64,000 nt of DNA, taken from NCBI GenBank assembly GCA_001263235.1, contig LGRD01000012.1, forward strand, positions 62,001 through 126,000. The letters run 5' to 3'. The notes beneath the pieces are model-generated. The model saw only the letters and a list, made by a program, of their open reading frames with translations, was not told where the DNA came from and did not search any database. A program made the translations under genes and the position numbers. Within the stretch, counting starts at the first letter, position 1, and each line of letters opens with the position of its first letter. Below are positions 9,341 through 18,150 of this stretch, one piece after another. The stretch comes from Methylibium sp. NZG (lineage in GTDB: Bacteria > Pseudomonadota > Gammaproteobacteria > Burkholderiales > Burkholderiaceae_C).

Positions 9341-9465
9341 GGTTCGCGGGGCCAGTTTGTGCCGCGACTTCGTCGCGGCGGAAATTGGCTCGCCACCCGG
9401 GTCACGGAGGGGCCCCTGAGTGGCCCTGGTGGCGGCATCCGGCGGGGCCGGATGCTCTGGCTTCG

Positions 9466-9819
9466 TCAGGCCAATTTTTCCTTGATCCGCGCCGACTTGC
9501 CCGAGCGGTTGCGCAGGTAGTACAGCTTGGCACGGCGCACATCGCCACGGCGCTTGACTTCGATCGACGCGATCAGCGGGCTGTAAAGCTGAAACGTACG
9601 CTCCACGCCCTCGCCGCTGGAGATCTTGCGCACGATGAAGCTGGAGTTCAGGCTGCGGTTGCGCTTGGCAATCACCACGCCTTCGAACGCCTGCAGCCGC
9701 TTGCGCGTGCCTTCAACGACGTTGACGCTGACGATCACCGTGTCGCCGGGCGCGAAGGGCGGGATCGTCTTGTTGAGACGGGTGATTTCTTCCCGCTCGA
9801 GGGTCTGGATCAGGTCCAT
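9466..9819 (-). CDS. rplS: 50S ribosomal protein L19
   Basis: The 117-aa product is L19, at the 30S-50S interface. Recognisable stretches are [55 protein letters not shown] and the C-terminal [23 protein letters not shown]. Length is standard. It is the last gene of rpsP-rimM-trmD-rplS, a conserved order in proteobacteria, and sits 113 bases after trmD. Confidence 0.98.
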   Translation of the reverse strand: MDLIQTLEREEITRLNKTIPPFAPGDTVIVSVNVVEGTRKRLQAFEGVVIAKRNRSLNSSFIVRKISSGEGVERTFQLYSPLIASIEVKRRGDVRRAKLYYLRNRSGKSARIKEKLA

Positions 9820-9932
9820 GGGTTCTCCAATGTGATCGTGCGCAGGAATTGTTGGAATCGGAGGTGCGGTTTGCGCATGGCCTGTGGCCTTCGCTCACGC
9901 CCCGTCCTGGCAGAGGATCGAAAAGCCTTGGA

Positions 9933-10700
9933 TTATAGCCCGAGGGCTTGCAGGCAAGCCTCATCCGCAGGCGTCAAGCGCCCCGCGGCGCGTGCCGCGG
10001 CGATCAGGTCCGGCCGCCGACGCGCGGTGATCTCGAGCGAGCGCTCACGCCGCCAGCGGGCAATCTCGCCATGGTGGCCCGACATCAACACTGCGGGTAC
10101 CCCGCCCTCGACCGCGTCGCCACCGACTGCCGGCCAATGCTCGGGGCGGCTGTAGTGCGGGCAGTCGAGCAGCCCGTCGGCGAAGCTGTCTTGCTGGTGC
10201 GACTGCGCATCGCCGAGCACGCCATCTTGCAGCCGCGCCACGGCATCCAGCAGCGCCAGCGCGGGCAGCTCGCCACCCGAGAGCACAAAGTCGCCCAAGC
10301 TCAGCTCCACGTCGACATGCCGATCGAGAAACCGCTGGTCGATGCCCTCGTAGCGGCCGCACAGAAAGATGGCGCCCGCACCGGTGGCGAACCGACCGAC
10401 CACCGCCTGATCCATTCGCCGGCCGGTCGGCGTGAAGTGCACGAGCGGCGCCGCCACCGCATCTGCCCGCGCAGCACGAACCGCCTGCAACGCGCGCTCC
10501 AGCGGCTCAACCAGCATCACCATGCCCGGCCCGCCGCCGTAGGGCCGGTCGTCGACCCGGCGGTAGGCGTTGTCGGCAAAGTCGCGCAGCGGCCAGAGCT
10601 TCACGTCGACCACGCCCGACTCGAACGCGCGCCGCGTGATGCCCTGCGTCAGGTGGGGCGCGAACAAATCGGGGAAGAGCGTGATGACGTCGAAGCGCAT
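9933..10700 (-). CDS. trmD: tRNA (guanine-37-N1)-methyltransferase
   Basis: TrmD uses S-adenosylmethionine to methylate G37 next to the anticodon, preventing +1 frameshifting. The 255-aa product begins [13 protein letters not shown] and contains [31 protein letters not shown], and the trefoil-knot region with [13 protein letters not shown] followed by [15 protein letters not shown]. All are strongly conserved TrmD signatures. It lies between rimM (14 bp upstream) and rplS in the classical ribosomal operon. Confidence 0.98.
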   Translation of the reverse strand: MRFDVITLFPDLFAPHLTQGITRRAFESGVVDVKLWPLRDFADNAYRRVDDRPYGGGPGMVMLVEPLERALQAVRAARADAVAAPLVHFTPTGRRMDQAVVGRFATGAGAIFLCGRYEGIDQRFLDRHVDVELSLGDFVLSGGELPALALLDAVARLQDGVLGDAQSHQQDSFADGLLDCPHYSRPEHWPAVGGDAVEGGVPAVLMSGHHGEIARWRRERSLEITARRRPDLIAAARAAGRLTPADEACLQALGL

Positions 10701-10714
10701 GGCGCGGGGCGGGA

Positions 10715-11323
10715 TCAGTATTCCAGGCCCCAGTCGACGGTGATGCGCTTGAGCGGCAGGCTCACGTCATCGACGTAAGCGGCCACGAAGGGAATGAGTC
10801 GCTCCGCTTCGGGCGATGCTTCGGAAGGCACCAACCCAATGGGCAGCACGCGCAGCACACTGTGAGGGCCCGTGTCGATGAGGCCGATGACGGTGCCCAA
10901 CGCGTCGCCGCCCCGGTTGACGACGGCCAGCCCGATCAGATCGACCCAGTAGAACTCGTCCTTGTCGGCCGTCGGAAAACTCGAACGCCCAACGAACAGG
11001 CGCGCACCGCGCAGAGCCTCTGCATCGTTGCGGGTTTCAACGCCCTCGACTTGCGCCACCACGCCATCGCCGTGTTCCTTGGATTGCGTGACCTTCAGCA
11101 GCGCCGGATAGCCGGCTTGCGTCGCCGGCGATCGAACCACCGGCCGCTGCACGCCCGACACTTCGGGCGGCTTGACAAACCACGCCCTCGACGAAAACAG
11201 CGCCTGTGGGTCCGACGCGAAGGGCTGAATCTTCAGCCAGCCCTTGATGCCCCAGGCCCCCGCGATTCGGCCAACCTCCACCGCGTCGTCGGGCCAAGCC
11301 GGCTCGGCTGGACCTCCACTCAT
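10715..11323 (-). CDS. rimM: Ribosome maturation factor RimM
   Basis: RimM binds S19 in the 30S head and helps 16S rRNA processing. The approximately 202-aa product has the N-terminal [21 protein letters not shown] motif and the PRC-barrel segment [23 protein letters not shown], ending in [10 protein letters not shown] chose the ATG at 11323 (MSGGPAEP); another in-frame ATG at 11350 is possible. Neither has a strong Shine-Dalgarno, consistent with coupling to rpsP. About 20 residues longer than the E. coli protein, mainly at the N-terminus and in the linker. Confidence 0.93.
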   Translation of the reverse strand: MSGGPAEPAWPDDAVEVGRIAGAWGIKGWLKIQPFASDPQALFSSRAWFVKPPEVSGVQRPVVRSPATQAGYPALLKVTQSKEHGDGVVAQVEGVETRNDAEALRGARLFVGRSSFPTADKDEFYWVDLIGLAVVNRGGDALGTVIGLIDTGPHSVLRVLPIGLVPSEASPEAERLIPFVAAYVDDVSLPLKRITVDWGLEY

Positions 11324-11366
11324 GGAGGAGCCGGTGGCCGACACGCCCATCGGGCTTCGAGAACGG

Positions 11367-11615
11367 TCAGGCCGCAGCCTTGGCCTGCGCGACCAGGCGC
11401 TCGACCGTGCTCGACATCTGCGCGCCGTTGCCGGTCCAGTGGGCGATGCGGTCGAAGGCCACGCGCAACGGCTGCTCGCCACCGGAGGCGACTGGGTTGT
11501 AGAAGCCCACGCGCTCGATGAAACGGCCGTCGCGGCGGGTGCGCGAATCGGCGACGACGATGTTGAAGAACGGGCGCTTCTTGGCACCGCCGCGTGCGAG
11601 TCGGATGACGACCAT
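11367..11615 (-). CDS. rpsP: 30S ribosomal protein S16
   Basis: The 82-aa product begins [25 protein letters not shown] and continues [16 protein letters not shown], both diagnostic for S16. The ATG at 11615 is preceded by GAGGAAACAG, a good ribosome-binding site, whereas the open frame further upstream is not conserved. It is the first gene of rpsP-rimM-trmD-rplS. The promoter should lie in the 193-bp divergent gap before the acetyltransferase gene. Confidence 0.97.
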   Translation of the reverse strand: MVVIRLARGGAKKRPFFNIVVADSRTRRDGRFIERVGFYNPVASGGEQPLRVAFDRIAHWTGNGAQMSSTVERLVAQAKAAA

Positions 11616-11808
11616 GACTGTTTCCTCGGGTGTTGGCTGCTGGCTGTTTGCGGACTGCGGCGACTGCGCTGATCGAGCGCTGGCTGGCTCGGACAGCGCA
11701 GCGCTGAATCGAGCATTCGCCGCGCCGAGAGCCATGCTGCCCTCGGCCGAACCGCGCATTATAAACTCAGCCGAGTCACACCTTCACCGCTGGCGAACCC
11801 GCACCCCC

Positions 11809-12345
11809 ATGAGCCCCCTCCTGATCCGCCCCAGCACGCCGGCCGACCTGCCCGCCATCACCGCCATCTACCGCTGGAACGTGACGCACGGCACAGGCAC
11901 GTTCGAGCTCGACGTGCCTGACGCGGCCGAGATGGCGCGCCGCCGCGACGAGGTGCTGGGCAAGGGCCTGCCCTGGCTGGTGGCCGAACGCAACGCACAG
12001 GTGCTGGGCTATGCGTACGCCAACCACTTCCGGCCACGCCGGGCCTACCGGTTTTGCCTGGAAGACTCGATCTACCTCGCTGAAGAAGCGCGCGGCCAAG
12101 GCCTGGGCAAGCTGCTGCTGGCCGAGTTGCTGGCGCGTTGCGAGGCCGCTGGCGCGCGCCAGATGCTGGCGGTCATCGGCGACTCGGCCAACGCCGGCTC
12201 GATCGGCGTTCATCGCGCACTGGGCTTCGAACACGTCGGCGTGATGAAGGCCGCCGGTTGGAAGTTCGATGCCTGGCGCGATGTCGTGATCATGCAGAAG
12301 AGCCTCGGGCTGGGCTCCTCCAGCGCACCTGTGGAAGCCCCGTGA
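11809..12345 (+). CDS. GNAT N-acetyltransferase, phosphinothricin acetyltransferase-like
   Basis: This 178-aa GNAT enzyme resembles the Pat/Bar/YncA group, which acetylates phosphinothricin, methionine sulfoximine or related amino acids with acetyl-CoA. Features are the N-terminal IRPSTPADLPAITAIYRWNV, the acceptor-region GYAYANHFRPRRAYRF, the acetyl-CoA loop EEARGQGLGKLLL near residues 92-104, and the typical HRALGFEHVGVMKAAGWKFDAWRDVVIMQ C-terminus. The real substrate cannot be read from sequence. Its TGA overlaps the GTG of the next gene, implying coupled translation. Confidence 0.9.
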   Translation: MSPLLIRPSTPADLPAITAIYRWNVTHGTGTFELDVPDAAEMARRRDEVLGKGLPWLVAERNAQVLGYAYANHFRPRRAYRFCLEDSIYLAEEARGQGLGKLLLAELLARCEAAGARQMLAVIGDSANAGSIGVHRALGFEHVGVMKAAGWKFDAWRDVVIMQKSLGLGSSSAPVEAP

Positions 12346-12797
12346 GCGTCGCTGCGCGGCGAAGCAAGTCCAAGCTCGTCGCCACCTGGGCCGCGTTGAT
12401 CGGGGGCAGCCTCGGCCTGCACCGCTTCTATTTGCACGGTTGGCGCGATGTCTGGGGCTGGTGCTGCATTCCACCCACCTTGCTGGGATTCATCGGCCTG
12501 CAGCGGGCGCGCCAGATCGGCCTGGACGACCACCTGTCGTGGTTGTTGCTGCCGCTGCTGGGCGTGACGCTGTCGGCGGCGATGCTGACCGCGATCGTCT
12601 ATGGCCTGACGCCAGACGACCGCTGGAACGCACGCTTCAACCCCACAGGCCCGGCCTCGCGAACGGGCTGGTTGACGGTCATCGCGGTGATCCTGGCGCT
12701 CGCCCTGGGCTCCGCCACGTTGATGGCCACTGTCGCCTTCAGCGCTCAGCGCTTCTTCGAGTACCAGACCGAGCAAGCGACGCCGACCGGTCGGTGA
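12342..12797 (+). CDS. TM2-domain-like small membrane protein
   Basis: Translation probably starts at a GTG (12342) that overlaps the previous stop by 4 nt. The approximately 151-aa product has a basic N-terminus (AARRSKSK), then LVATWAALIGGSLGLHRFYLHG, which resembles the TM2 domain motif (glycine-rich helix followed by GLHRFYLG). Further hydrophobic segments lie near residues 63-90 and 112-135. Function of such proteins is unknown. The start is inferred from the overlap; no ATG gives a better fit. Confidence 0.7.
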   Translation: MSVAARRSKSKLVATWAALIGGSLGLHRFYLHGWRDVWGWCCIPPTLLGFIGLQRARQIGLDDHLSWLLLPLLGVTLSAAMLTAIVYGLTPDDRWNARFNPTGPASRTGWLTVIAVILALALGSATLMATVAFSAQRFFEYQTEQATPTGR

Positions 12798-12810
12798 GCA
12801 CCGGCGAGAG

Positions 12811-13824
12811 TCAATCGAACAGCAGCAGGCTGACCCAGTAGAACAACGCCGCCACCAGCGCCGACGCGGGAATCGTGAACACCCACGCCCACACGATGCT
12901 GCCCGCCACGCCCCAGCGCACCGCCGAGGCGCGCCGCACCGAACCGACACCGACGATAGCGCCGGTGATGGTGTGCGTGGTCGACACCGGAATGCCCAGC
13001 CCGGTGGCCAGGAACAGCGTGATTGCGCCACCCGTCTCGGCGCAGAAGCCGCCCACCGGCTTGAGCTTGGTGATGCGCTGGCCCATCGTCTTGACGATGC
13101 GCCAGCCACCGAACAGCGTGCCCAGCCCGATCGCCAAATAGCAACTCCAGATGACCCAGCCCGGCGGCAGCTTGTCGGCGGCGGAGGTGTAGCCGGTGGC
13201 GATGAGCAACATCCAGATGATGCCGATCGTTTTCTGCGCGTCGTTGCCGCCGTGGCCCAGGCTGTACAGCCCGGCCGAGACCAGTTGCATGCGGCGGAAC
13301 CAGTTGTCCACCCGCAGCGGCGAGGCTCGCCTGAACAGATGCGCCACCGCCACCATCAACAGCGACGCCAGCAAGAAGCCCAGCAACGGCGAGACGAAGA
13401 TGAACATCACCGTTCGCATCACACCCGCAGCGATCAGCGCTCCGAAGCCCGCCTTGGCCACGACCGCGCCGACGATGCCACCGATCAGCGCATGCGACGA
13501 ACTCGACGGGATGCCGTAATACCACGTCACCACGTTCCAGAAGATCGCCCCGATCAGCGCGCCGAACACCACGTGGTGGTCGATGAACTCGGGCATCGCA
13601 ATGCCCTTGCCCACCGTGGCCGCCACCTTGAGCTGGAAGACGAAGGTCGCCACGACGTTGAAGAAGGCGGCAAACACGACCGCCTGTTGCGGCTTGAGCA
13701 CGCCGGTGGAGACGACGGTTGCGATCGAGTTGGCGGCATCGTGAAAGCCGTTCATGAAGTCGAACACGAGCGCCAGCACCACCAGCAGCGCAACAACCCA
13801 GAAGACGGTCTGGACGGAGTTCAC
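12811..13824 (-). CDS. Inorganic phosphate transporter, Pit family
   Basis: This 337-aa secondary transporter of the PiT family carries phosphate as a neutral metal complex with H+. Both family signatures are visible: the N-terminal DFMNGFHDAANSIATVVSTG (about residues 22-41) and the C-terminal repeat GHGGNDAQKTIGIIW plus VSTTHTITGAIVG. About ten hydrophobic segments. Start is a GTG at 13824 (VNSVQTVFW). It follows the DUF47 gene by 25 bp in the same direction, the usual two-gene arrangement of low-affinity phosphate uptake. Confidence 0.94.
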   Translation of the reverse strand: MNSVQTVFWVVALLVVLALVFDFMNGFHDAANSIATVVSTGVLKPQQAVVFAAFFNVVATFVFQLKVAATVGKGIAMPEFIDHHVVFGALIGAIFWNVVTWYYGIPSSSSHALIGGIVGAVVAKAGFGALIAAGVMRTVMFIFVSPLLGFLLASLLMVAVAHLFRRASPLRVDNWFRRMQLVSAGLYSLGHGGNDAQKTIGIIWMLLIATGYTSAADKLPPGWVIWSCYLAIGLGTLFGGWRIVKTMGQRITKLKPVGGFCAETGGAITLFLATGLGIPVSTTHTITGAIVGVGSVRRASAVRWGVAGSIVWAWVFTIPASALVAALFYWVSLLLFD

Positions 13825-13849
13825 TCGCCCACCCGCGCAAGCGTGAAGG

Positions 13850-14497
13850 TCACGAGTTCTCGAGGACCACGCCCTCGATCAGGTTGGCCACGTCCTCGCA
13901 ACGGTCGGAGATCGACTCCAGCAGCTCGTAGATCGTCTTCAGCTTGATGAGCTCGCGCACGTCGGGCTCTTCGCGGAAGAGTTTGGACATGGCCGAGCGC
14001 ATCACGCGGTCGGCGTCGCTTTCGAGCCGGTCTATCTCCTCACACGCCTTGATCGCACCTTCGGCTGCATCGGCATGGTGGATGCGGGGCAACAGCGACA
14101 CCGCATGCTGTACGCGCTCGCAGCACCTGGCGCTGATGTCGCCCAGGCGCAGCACCTCGTCGGTCATCTTGTGCACGTCGTAGAGCGACATGGTCTCGGT
14201 CGCGTCCTGCAGCAGGTCGACGATGTCGTCCATCGCGTTGATCAGCCCGTGAATCTGCTCGCGGTCGATCGGCGTGATGAAGGTCTTGTGCAGCAGCCGG
14301 TTCACCTCGGCGGTGACGCGGTCGGCCGCGCGTTCGGCGTTGATCACGTCGGTGGCGTACTTCTCGCGCAGGCTCAGATCGTCGTAGTTCTGGATCATCA
14401 AAATGAACGCACGCGCGCCGTCCACGATGAAACCACCGTGCTGGTTGAACAGCTCGAAGAAGTTGCCTTCGCGTGGCAGCAGCTTGCCGAACAGCAT
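13850..14497 (-). CDS. DUF47 family protein, PhoU-like partner of the Pit transporter
   Basis: This 215-aa helical protein belongs to the DUF47 (TIGR00153-like) family, structurally related to PhoU. It starts MLFGKLLPREGNFFELFNQH, a well-conserved beginning, and has PhoU-type helices rich in acidic residues and dispersed Glu/Asp pairs (DDIVDLLQDATETM, ESISDRCEDVANLIEGVVLE). Such proteins precede pit genes and are thought to regulate Pit transport. The ATG at 14497 is chosen because the upstream frame is Arg/Pro-rich and unconserved. Confidence 0.92.
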   Translation of the reverse strand: MLFGKLLPREGNFFELFNQHGGFIVDGARAFILMIQNYDDLSLREKYATDVINAERAADRVTAEVNRLLHKTFITPIDREQIHGLINAMDDIVDLLQDATETMSLYDVHKMTDEVLRLGDISARCCERVQHAVSLLPRIHHADAAEGAIKACEEIDRLESDADRVMRSAMSKLFREEPDVRELIKLKTIYELLESISDRCEDVANLIEGVVLENS

Positions 14498-14621
14498 GGG
14501 CGGTCTCCAGACATCGAGGCGAGGGTTTCGCGGCGGCGCGAGTGTAAGCCCGCCGTTCAGTGGCCCGCGCCGACGTCGCGCGCTGCGGTAGGCCCGGGCC
14601 ACGGCACGCTCGAACGCGCGT

Positions 14622-15125
14622 TCATCGGCTCAGTCGCTCAATGCGCTGATCGGACACGCGTTCAAGCAGGTCGGCCAGCTCGGCTCCGCCTGGCATGCGA
14701 AGCCGGGGCGCGATCTCCACCAGCGGTAGCAGCACAAACGCGCGCTCGTGCAGGCGCGGGTGCGGCAGGGTCAGCGTCGGCGTGGCCAATGTGAGCTCGC
14801 CAAAGAGCAGGAGGTCCAGGTCGAGCGTGCGCGGTGCGTTGCGGTACGAGCGCTCGCGGCCGTGCAACTGTTCGATGGCCTGCAGCTCCGCCAGCAGCTC
14901 GTGTGGTGCAAGTTGTGTGGACAGTTCGGCCACCGCGTTGAGGTAGTCCGGCCCGCTGGCATCGACAGGCGCACTGCGGTAGGTCGACGAGCAGCGCACC
15001 AGCGTGCTCAGCGGCAGCTTGCGCAGACCGTCCAAAGCGGCCTGCAACGCGGCAGCAGCATCGCCGAGGTTGGCGCCCAGGCCGACGAAGGCGCGGGTGG
15101 GTGCGGGCGTGAATCGACCGGTCAA
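14622..15125 (-). CDS. folK: 6-hydroxymethyl-7,8-dihydropterin pyrophosphokinase
   Basis: FolK transfers pyrophosphate from ATP to 6-hydroxymethyl-dihydropterin in folate synthesis. The 167-aa product has VGLGANLGD at the N-terminus, YRSAPVDASGPDYLNAVAEL, and the signature RTLDLDLLLFG followed by LPHPRLHERAFVLLPL. The first possible start in frame before VGLGANLGD is a TTG at 15125, which lies in the first copy of the 14-bp tandem repeat separating it from pcnB; there is no clear Shine-Dalgarno. The gene is last in a series hda-HAD-pcnB-folK, all on the minus strand. The start is therefore uncertain, the identity is not. Confidence 0.93.
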   Translation of the reverse strand: MTGRFTPAPTRAFVGLGANLGDAAAALQAALDGLRKLPLSTLVRCSSTYRSAPVDASGPDYLNAVAELSTQLAPHELLAELQAIEQLHGRERSYRNAPRTLDLDLLLFGELTLATPTLTLPHPRLHERAFVLLPLVEIAPRLRMPGGAELADLLERVSDQRIERLSR

Positions 15126-15235
15126 GATCGGTGGGTCAAGATCGGTGGGTCGGGATCGGTGGGTCTGGATCAGCGGGTCGGGATCAGCGGGTCTGGACTA
15201 GCTGGCCTGGATCAGCGGGCCTGTATCAGCGGGTC
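15124..15235. repeat. Eight tandem copies of a 14-bp repeat between pcnB and folK
   Basis: On the plus strand eight head-to-tail 14-mers run without interruption: two copies of AAGATCGGTGGGTC, then variants such as GGGATCGGTGGGTC, TGGATCAGCGGGTC and TGGACTAGCTGGCC. The last two bases of the block form part of the pcnB stop codon, and the folK TTG start lies at its other end, so the array fills the whole gap. Fourteen is not a multiple of three, so copy-number changes would shift any frame through it. Confidence 0.95.
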
Positions 15236-16799
15236 AAGGCGCGACCGAGGCTGGCCCGTCGTCGGCCGGCGATGCGCCCTCGCCCCCCGTTGCCGGTCGG
15301 CGGCGACGCCGCCTGCGCTTGCGGGCCGGGTCGGCGGCGGGAGCCGATTCTTCGCCCGACTCGCCGCCCGCCGCCGCGCTGGCCGATGCACCACCACGGC
15401 GGCCGCGGTCTTGCTCGCGCGCGCCTTCCAGCAACTGCACGCGCTGTGCGTCGTCGGCGAGCGAAAAGTCCTCCCACCAGTTGGCGAGCTCGGCGTCGAT
15501 CTCACCAGCATCGCCGCGCAGGCGCAGGAAGTCGAAGCCAGCGCGAAAGCGTGGCTGCTCGACCAGCGTGTACACCGAGCTGCCGGTGCGGCGCTCGAAG
15601 CGCGGTTGCATGAGCCAGATCTCGCGCATGTCGGCGGCCAACTTGCCGCGGCCGGAGATGTCGCCGATGCGCGCATCGAACACCGCATCGACCGCCTGCT
15701 GCAGCGCCGGGAACGGCGGCTCGCCGCTGGCCTTGAGCTTTTGCCAGCGGTCCAGCACGTCGTGCCACAGCATGCAGGCGAGCATGAAGCTGGGCGCCAC
15801 CGGCTTGCCTTCGCCGACGCGGCGGTCGGTGTCGGCCAGCGCCAATTCGACAAAGTTCTTGCGGCCGTTCTCTTTCACATCCTTGCGGTGCGCTTCGTCC
15901 AGCGCCACGTCGAGCACCGGGAACACGCCGCGGTGCAGGCCCTGCTTGCGCAGCTCTTCGATGCTCGCCAGCGCATGGCCGGTTTGCAGCAGCTTGATCA
16001 TCTCGTCGAAGGTGCGCGACTGCGGCACGTTGTCGAGCAGCGCTGCCATCTCCTTGATCGGCGCGCGTGTCTTCGGCTCGATCTCGAAGCCCAGCTTGGC
16101 CGCAAACCGCACCGCGCGGATGATGCGCACCGGGTCCTCGCGGTAGCGCGCGGTCGGGTCGCCGATCATGCGCAGCAGCTTCTTCTTCGCGTCCTTGATG
16201 CCGCCGTGGTAGTCGACCACGATCTCGCGCACTGGGTCGTAGTACATGGCGTTGACGGTGAAGTCGCGCCGCGCGGCGTCTTCGATCTGCGGGCCCCACA
16301 CGTTGTCGCGCAGCACGCGGCCTTCGGCGTCGACGACGCGGGTCTTGCCAGCCAGCTCGCCCTTGGATGTCTTCTCGTTGCCGCTCACCTGCTCGGCCGC
16401 GGTCGCGTCCATCACGGCGCGAAAGGTCGAGACCTCGATCACTTCGCTCAGGCCCCGGTCCTGCCGGCCGCGGCCGAACACGACGTGCACGATGCGAAAG
16501 CGCCGCCCGATGATGAACGCGCGGCGGAACAGGCCCTTGACCTGCTCGGGCGTGGCGTCGGTCGCCACGTCGAAGTCTTTCGGGCCCAGGCCCACCAGCA
16601 GGTCGCGCACGGCGCCGCCGACGATGTAGGCCTCGAAGCCGGCGTCGGCCAGCGTGCGCACGACCTTGACGGCGCGTTCGTCAACCAAGCTGGCGTCGAT
16701 GCCGTGCTCGCTCTTGGGCACCTCGACACGCTGGCCGGCTGGCGCGGAGCCGGTCTTCTTCGGCGAGCCGAGCAGTTTCTCGATGAATTTCTTGATCAT
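15234..16799 (-). CDS. pcnB: Poly(A) polymerase I
   Basis: PcnB adds 3' poly(A) tails that promote RNA decay; it belongs to the class II nucleotidyltransferases with CCA-adding enzymes. The 521-aa product has the active-site region GGAVRDLLVG (61-70) and DFDVATDA with catalytic Asp75 and Asp77, then RRAFIIGRRFRIVHVVFG, RDFTVNAMYYDP and the RYREDPVRIIRAVRFAAKLGF helix typical of the family. The C-terminus is a basic Arg-rich tail (KRRRRRRR). The ATG at 16799 overlaps the upstream HAD stop by 4 nt. Confidence 0.95.
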   Translation of the reverse strand: MIKKFIEKLLGSPKKTGSAPAGQRVEVPKSEHGIDASLVDERAVKVVRTLADAGFEAYIVGGAVRDLLVGLGPKDFDVATDATPEQVKGLFRRAFIIGRRFRIVHVVFGRGRQDRGLSEVIEVSTFRAVMDATAAEQVSGNEKTSKGELAGKTRVVDAEGRVLRDNVWGPQIEDAARRDFTVNAMYYDPVREIVVDYHGGIKDAKKKLLRMIGDPTARYREDPVRIIRAVRFAAKLGFEIEPKTRAPIKEMAALLDNVPQSRTFDEMIKLLQTGHALASIEELRKQGLHRGVFPVLDVALDEAHRKDVKENGRKNFVELALADTDRRVGEGKPVAPSFMLACMLWHDVLDRWQKLKASGEPPFPALQQAVDAVFDARIGDISGRGKLAADMREIWLMQPRFERRTGSSVYTLVEQPRFRAGFDFLRLRGDAGEIDAELANWWEDFSLADDAQRVQLLEGAREQDRGRRGGASASAAAGGESGEESAPAADPARKRRRRRRRPATGGEGASPADDGPASVAP

Positions 16800-17473
16800 T
16801 CGAACAGTTTCAAAATGCGCCAGCCGCGCGATTGCGCAATGGCCAGCAGCGCGGCGGAAGGGTTGGTCGCGACGGGGTCGGTGGCCCGCTCCAGCAGCGG
16901 CAGGTCGTTGGGCGAGTCGCTGTAGACGCTGATGCGGGCAAAGTCGCCCCACGTTGCGCCGCGGGTTGCAAGCCACTCTTCGACGCGGCGGACCTTGCCC
17001 TCACGGTAGCTCGGCGTGCCCTCGATGCGGCCCGTGATGGTACCCCCAGGCCCCCGCTGGAGCCGCACGGCGATCAGATCGGCAATGCCCAGCGCCTGTG
17101 CGATGGGTGCAGTGACGAAGTCGTTCGTGGCCGTGACCAGTGCCACCCAGTCACCGCGGCGCTGGTGCTCGCGCACCAGCGCCAGCGCCTGCGGGCGCAG
17201 GTTGGGGGCGATCACTTCGGCCATGAAGCGCGAGTGAGCGTCGTTCGCCTCCGGCAGGCCGCGGCGGCGCAGCGGCTCGGTGGTGAAGCTGACGTAAGCA
17301 TCGATGTCGAGCTGCCCGGCTTGGTACTGGGCGTAGAAGGCGTCGTTGCGGCGCCCGAATTCGGCTTCGTCGACCCAGCCGAGCCGGATCAAGAACTCGC
17401 CCCAGGCGTGGTCGGAGTCGAGCGGCAACAGGGTGTCGTCGAGGTCGAACAAGCACAGGTTGCGCTCGATCAT
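16796..17473 (-). CDS. HAD-IB family phosphatase
   Basis: This 225-aa HAD-superfamily phosphatase has motif I FDLDDTLLP (nucleophile Asp10, Asp12), motif II VTATNDFVTAPIA, and motifs III/IV around VRRVEEWL and YSDSPNDLPLLE, characteristic of the SerB-like IB subclass. Homologues are variously called phosphoserine phosphatase or histidinol-phosphatase; the real substrate is not readable here. It is coupled to both neighbours by 4-nt ATGA overlaps, downstream of hda and upstream of pcnB, an arrangement I recall from other Burkholderiales. Confidence 0.88.
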   Translation of the reverse strand: MIERNLCLFDLDDTLLPLDSDHAWGEFLIRLGWVDEAEFGRRNDAFYAQYQAGQLDIDAYVSFTTEPLRRRGLPEANDAHSRFMAEVIAPNLRPQALALVREHQRRGDWVALVTATNDFVTAPIAQALGIADLIAVRLQRGPGGTITGRIEGTPSYREGKVRRVEEWLATRGATWGDFARISVYSDSPNDLPLLERATDPVATNPSAALLAIAQSRGWRILKLFE

Positions 17474-18150
17474 GTGCCTCCCCCGTGCTCCTGCTCGGCC
17501 AGCATGACCTTCAACATCGGCACGGTGATGGGCCGCTTGGTGGCGAGCGAAAACTCGTCGAGCCGGTCGAGCAAGCTCATCAGGTGCTTCAGGTCACGGG
17601 CGAAACGCGTGAGCAGGTGGTCCATCACCTCGTCGGACAACAAAACGCCGCGCCGGTCGGCCTCGCGGCGCAGCGCGCCGCGCACCTCGGGCTCGGCGGG
17701 GGGCTGCAGCGCAAACACGTGGCCCCAACCCAGGCGCGTGCGGAGGTCCTCGCGCAGGGCCAGGTCCACCGGCGGCACGCGGCCGGCGGCGACCACCGCC
17801 ACCCCGTGCGTGGCGGCCTGCACGAACAGCCCGAAGGCGGCCTGCTGCTGGTCGGTGTCGAAGTGGTGACAGTCGTCGAGGACGATCAGACCGCACCGTT
17901 CGTCACGCGCCCACGGAGCGAGGTCGTTCGCGCCGAACCAGACGGTGCGCGCGCCATCGTCCTGGAAACGCCGGACGACGGCGTGCAGCAGGTGCGTCTT
18001 GCCGCTGCCGGGTGCGCCCCACAGGTAGACCGGCGCGCTACTCGCCGACAACGCCATCAGGTGCGCCAGCGCGGGCGCGTTGGCGCCGGGCAGGAAGTTG
18101 TCGAACGAGCGCGGCGGCTCGGTGCCGATGGGCAGCGGTATTTGCCTCAT
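17470..18150 (-). CDS. hda: DnaA regulatory inactivator Hda
   Basis: Hda, with the DNA-loaded sliding clamp, stimulates ATP hydrolysis by DnaA and blocks re-initiation. The 226-aa AAA+ protein has Walker A WGAPGSGKTHLL (P-loop about residues 45-52), Walker B LIVLDDCHHF and an arginine-finger region EDLRTRLGWGHVFAL. The start MRQIPLPIG at 18150 contains the short hydrophobic N-terminal clamp-binding peptide typical of Hda (QIPLPI). The start overlaps the upstream AI-2E-family gene by 4 nt. Confidence 0.93.
   Translation of the reverse strand: MRQIPLPIGTEPPRSFDNFLPGANAPALAHLMALSASSAPVYLWGAPGSGKTHLLHAVVRRFQDDGARTVWFGANDLAPWARDERCGLIVLDDCHHFDTDQQQAAFGLFVQAATHGVAVVAAGRVPPVDLALREDLRTRLGWGHVFALQPPAEPEVRGALRREADRRGVLLSDEVMDHLLTRFARDLKHLMSLLDRLDEFSLATKRPITVPMLKVMLAEQEHGGGT

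Noticed and set aside
15124-15235. CRISPR array
   Set aside because: The 14-bp units are contiguous, with no spacers, and no cas genes are nearby.
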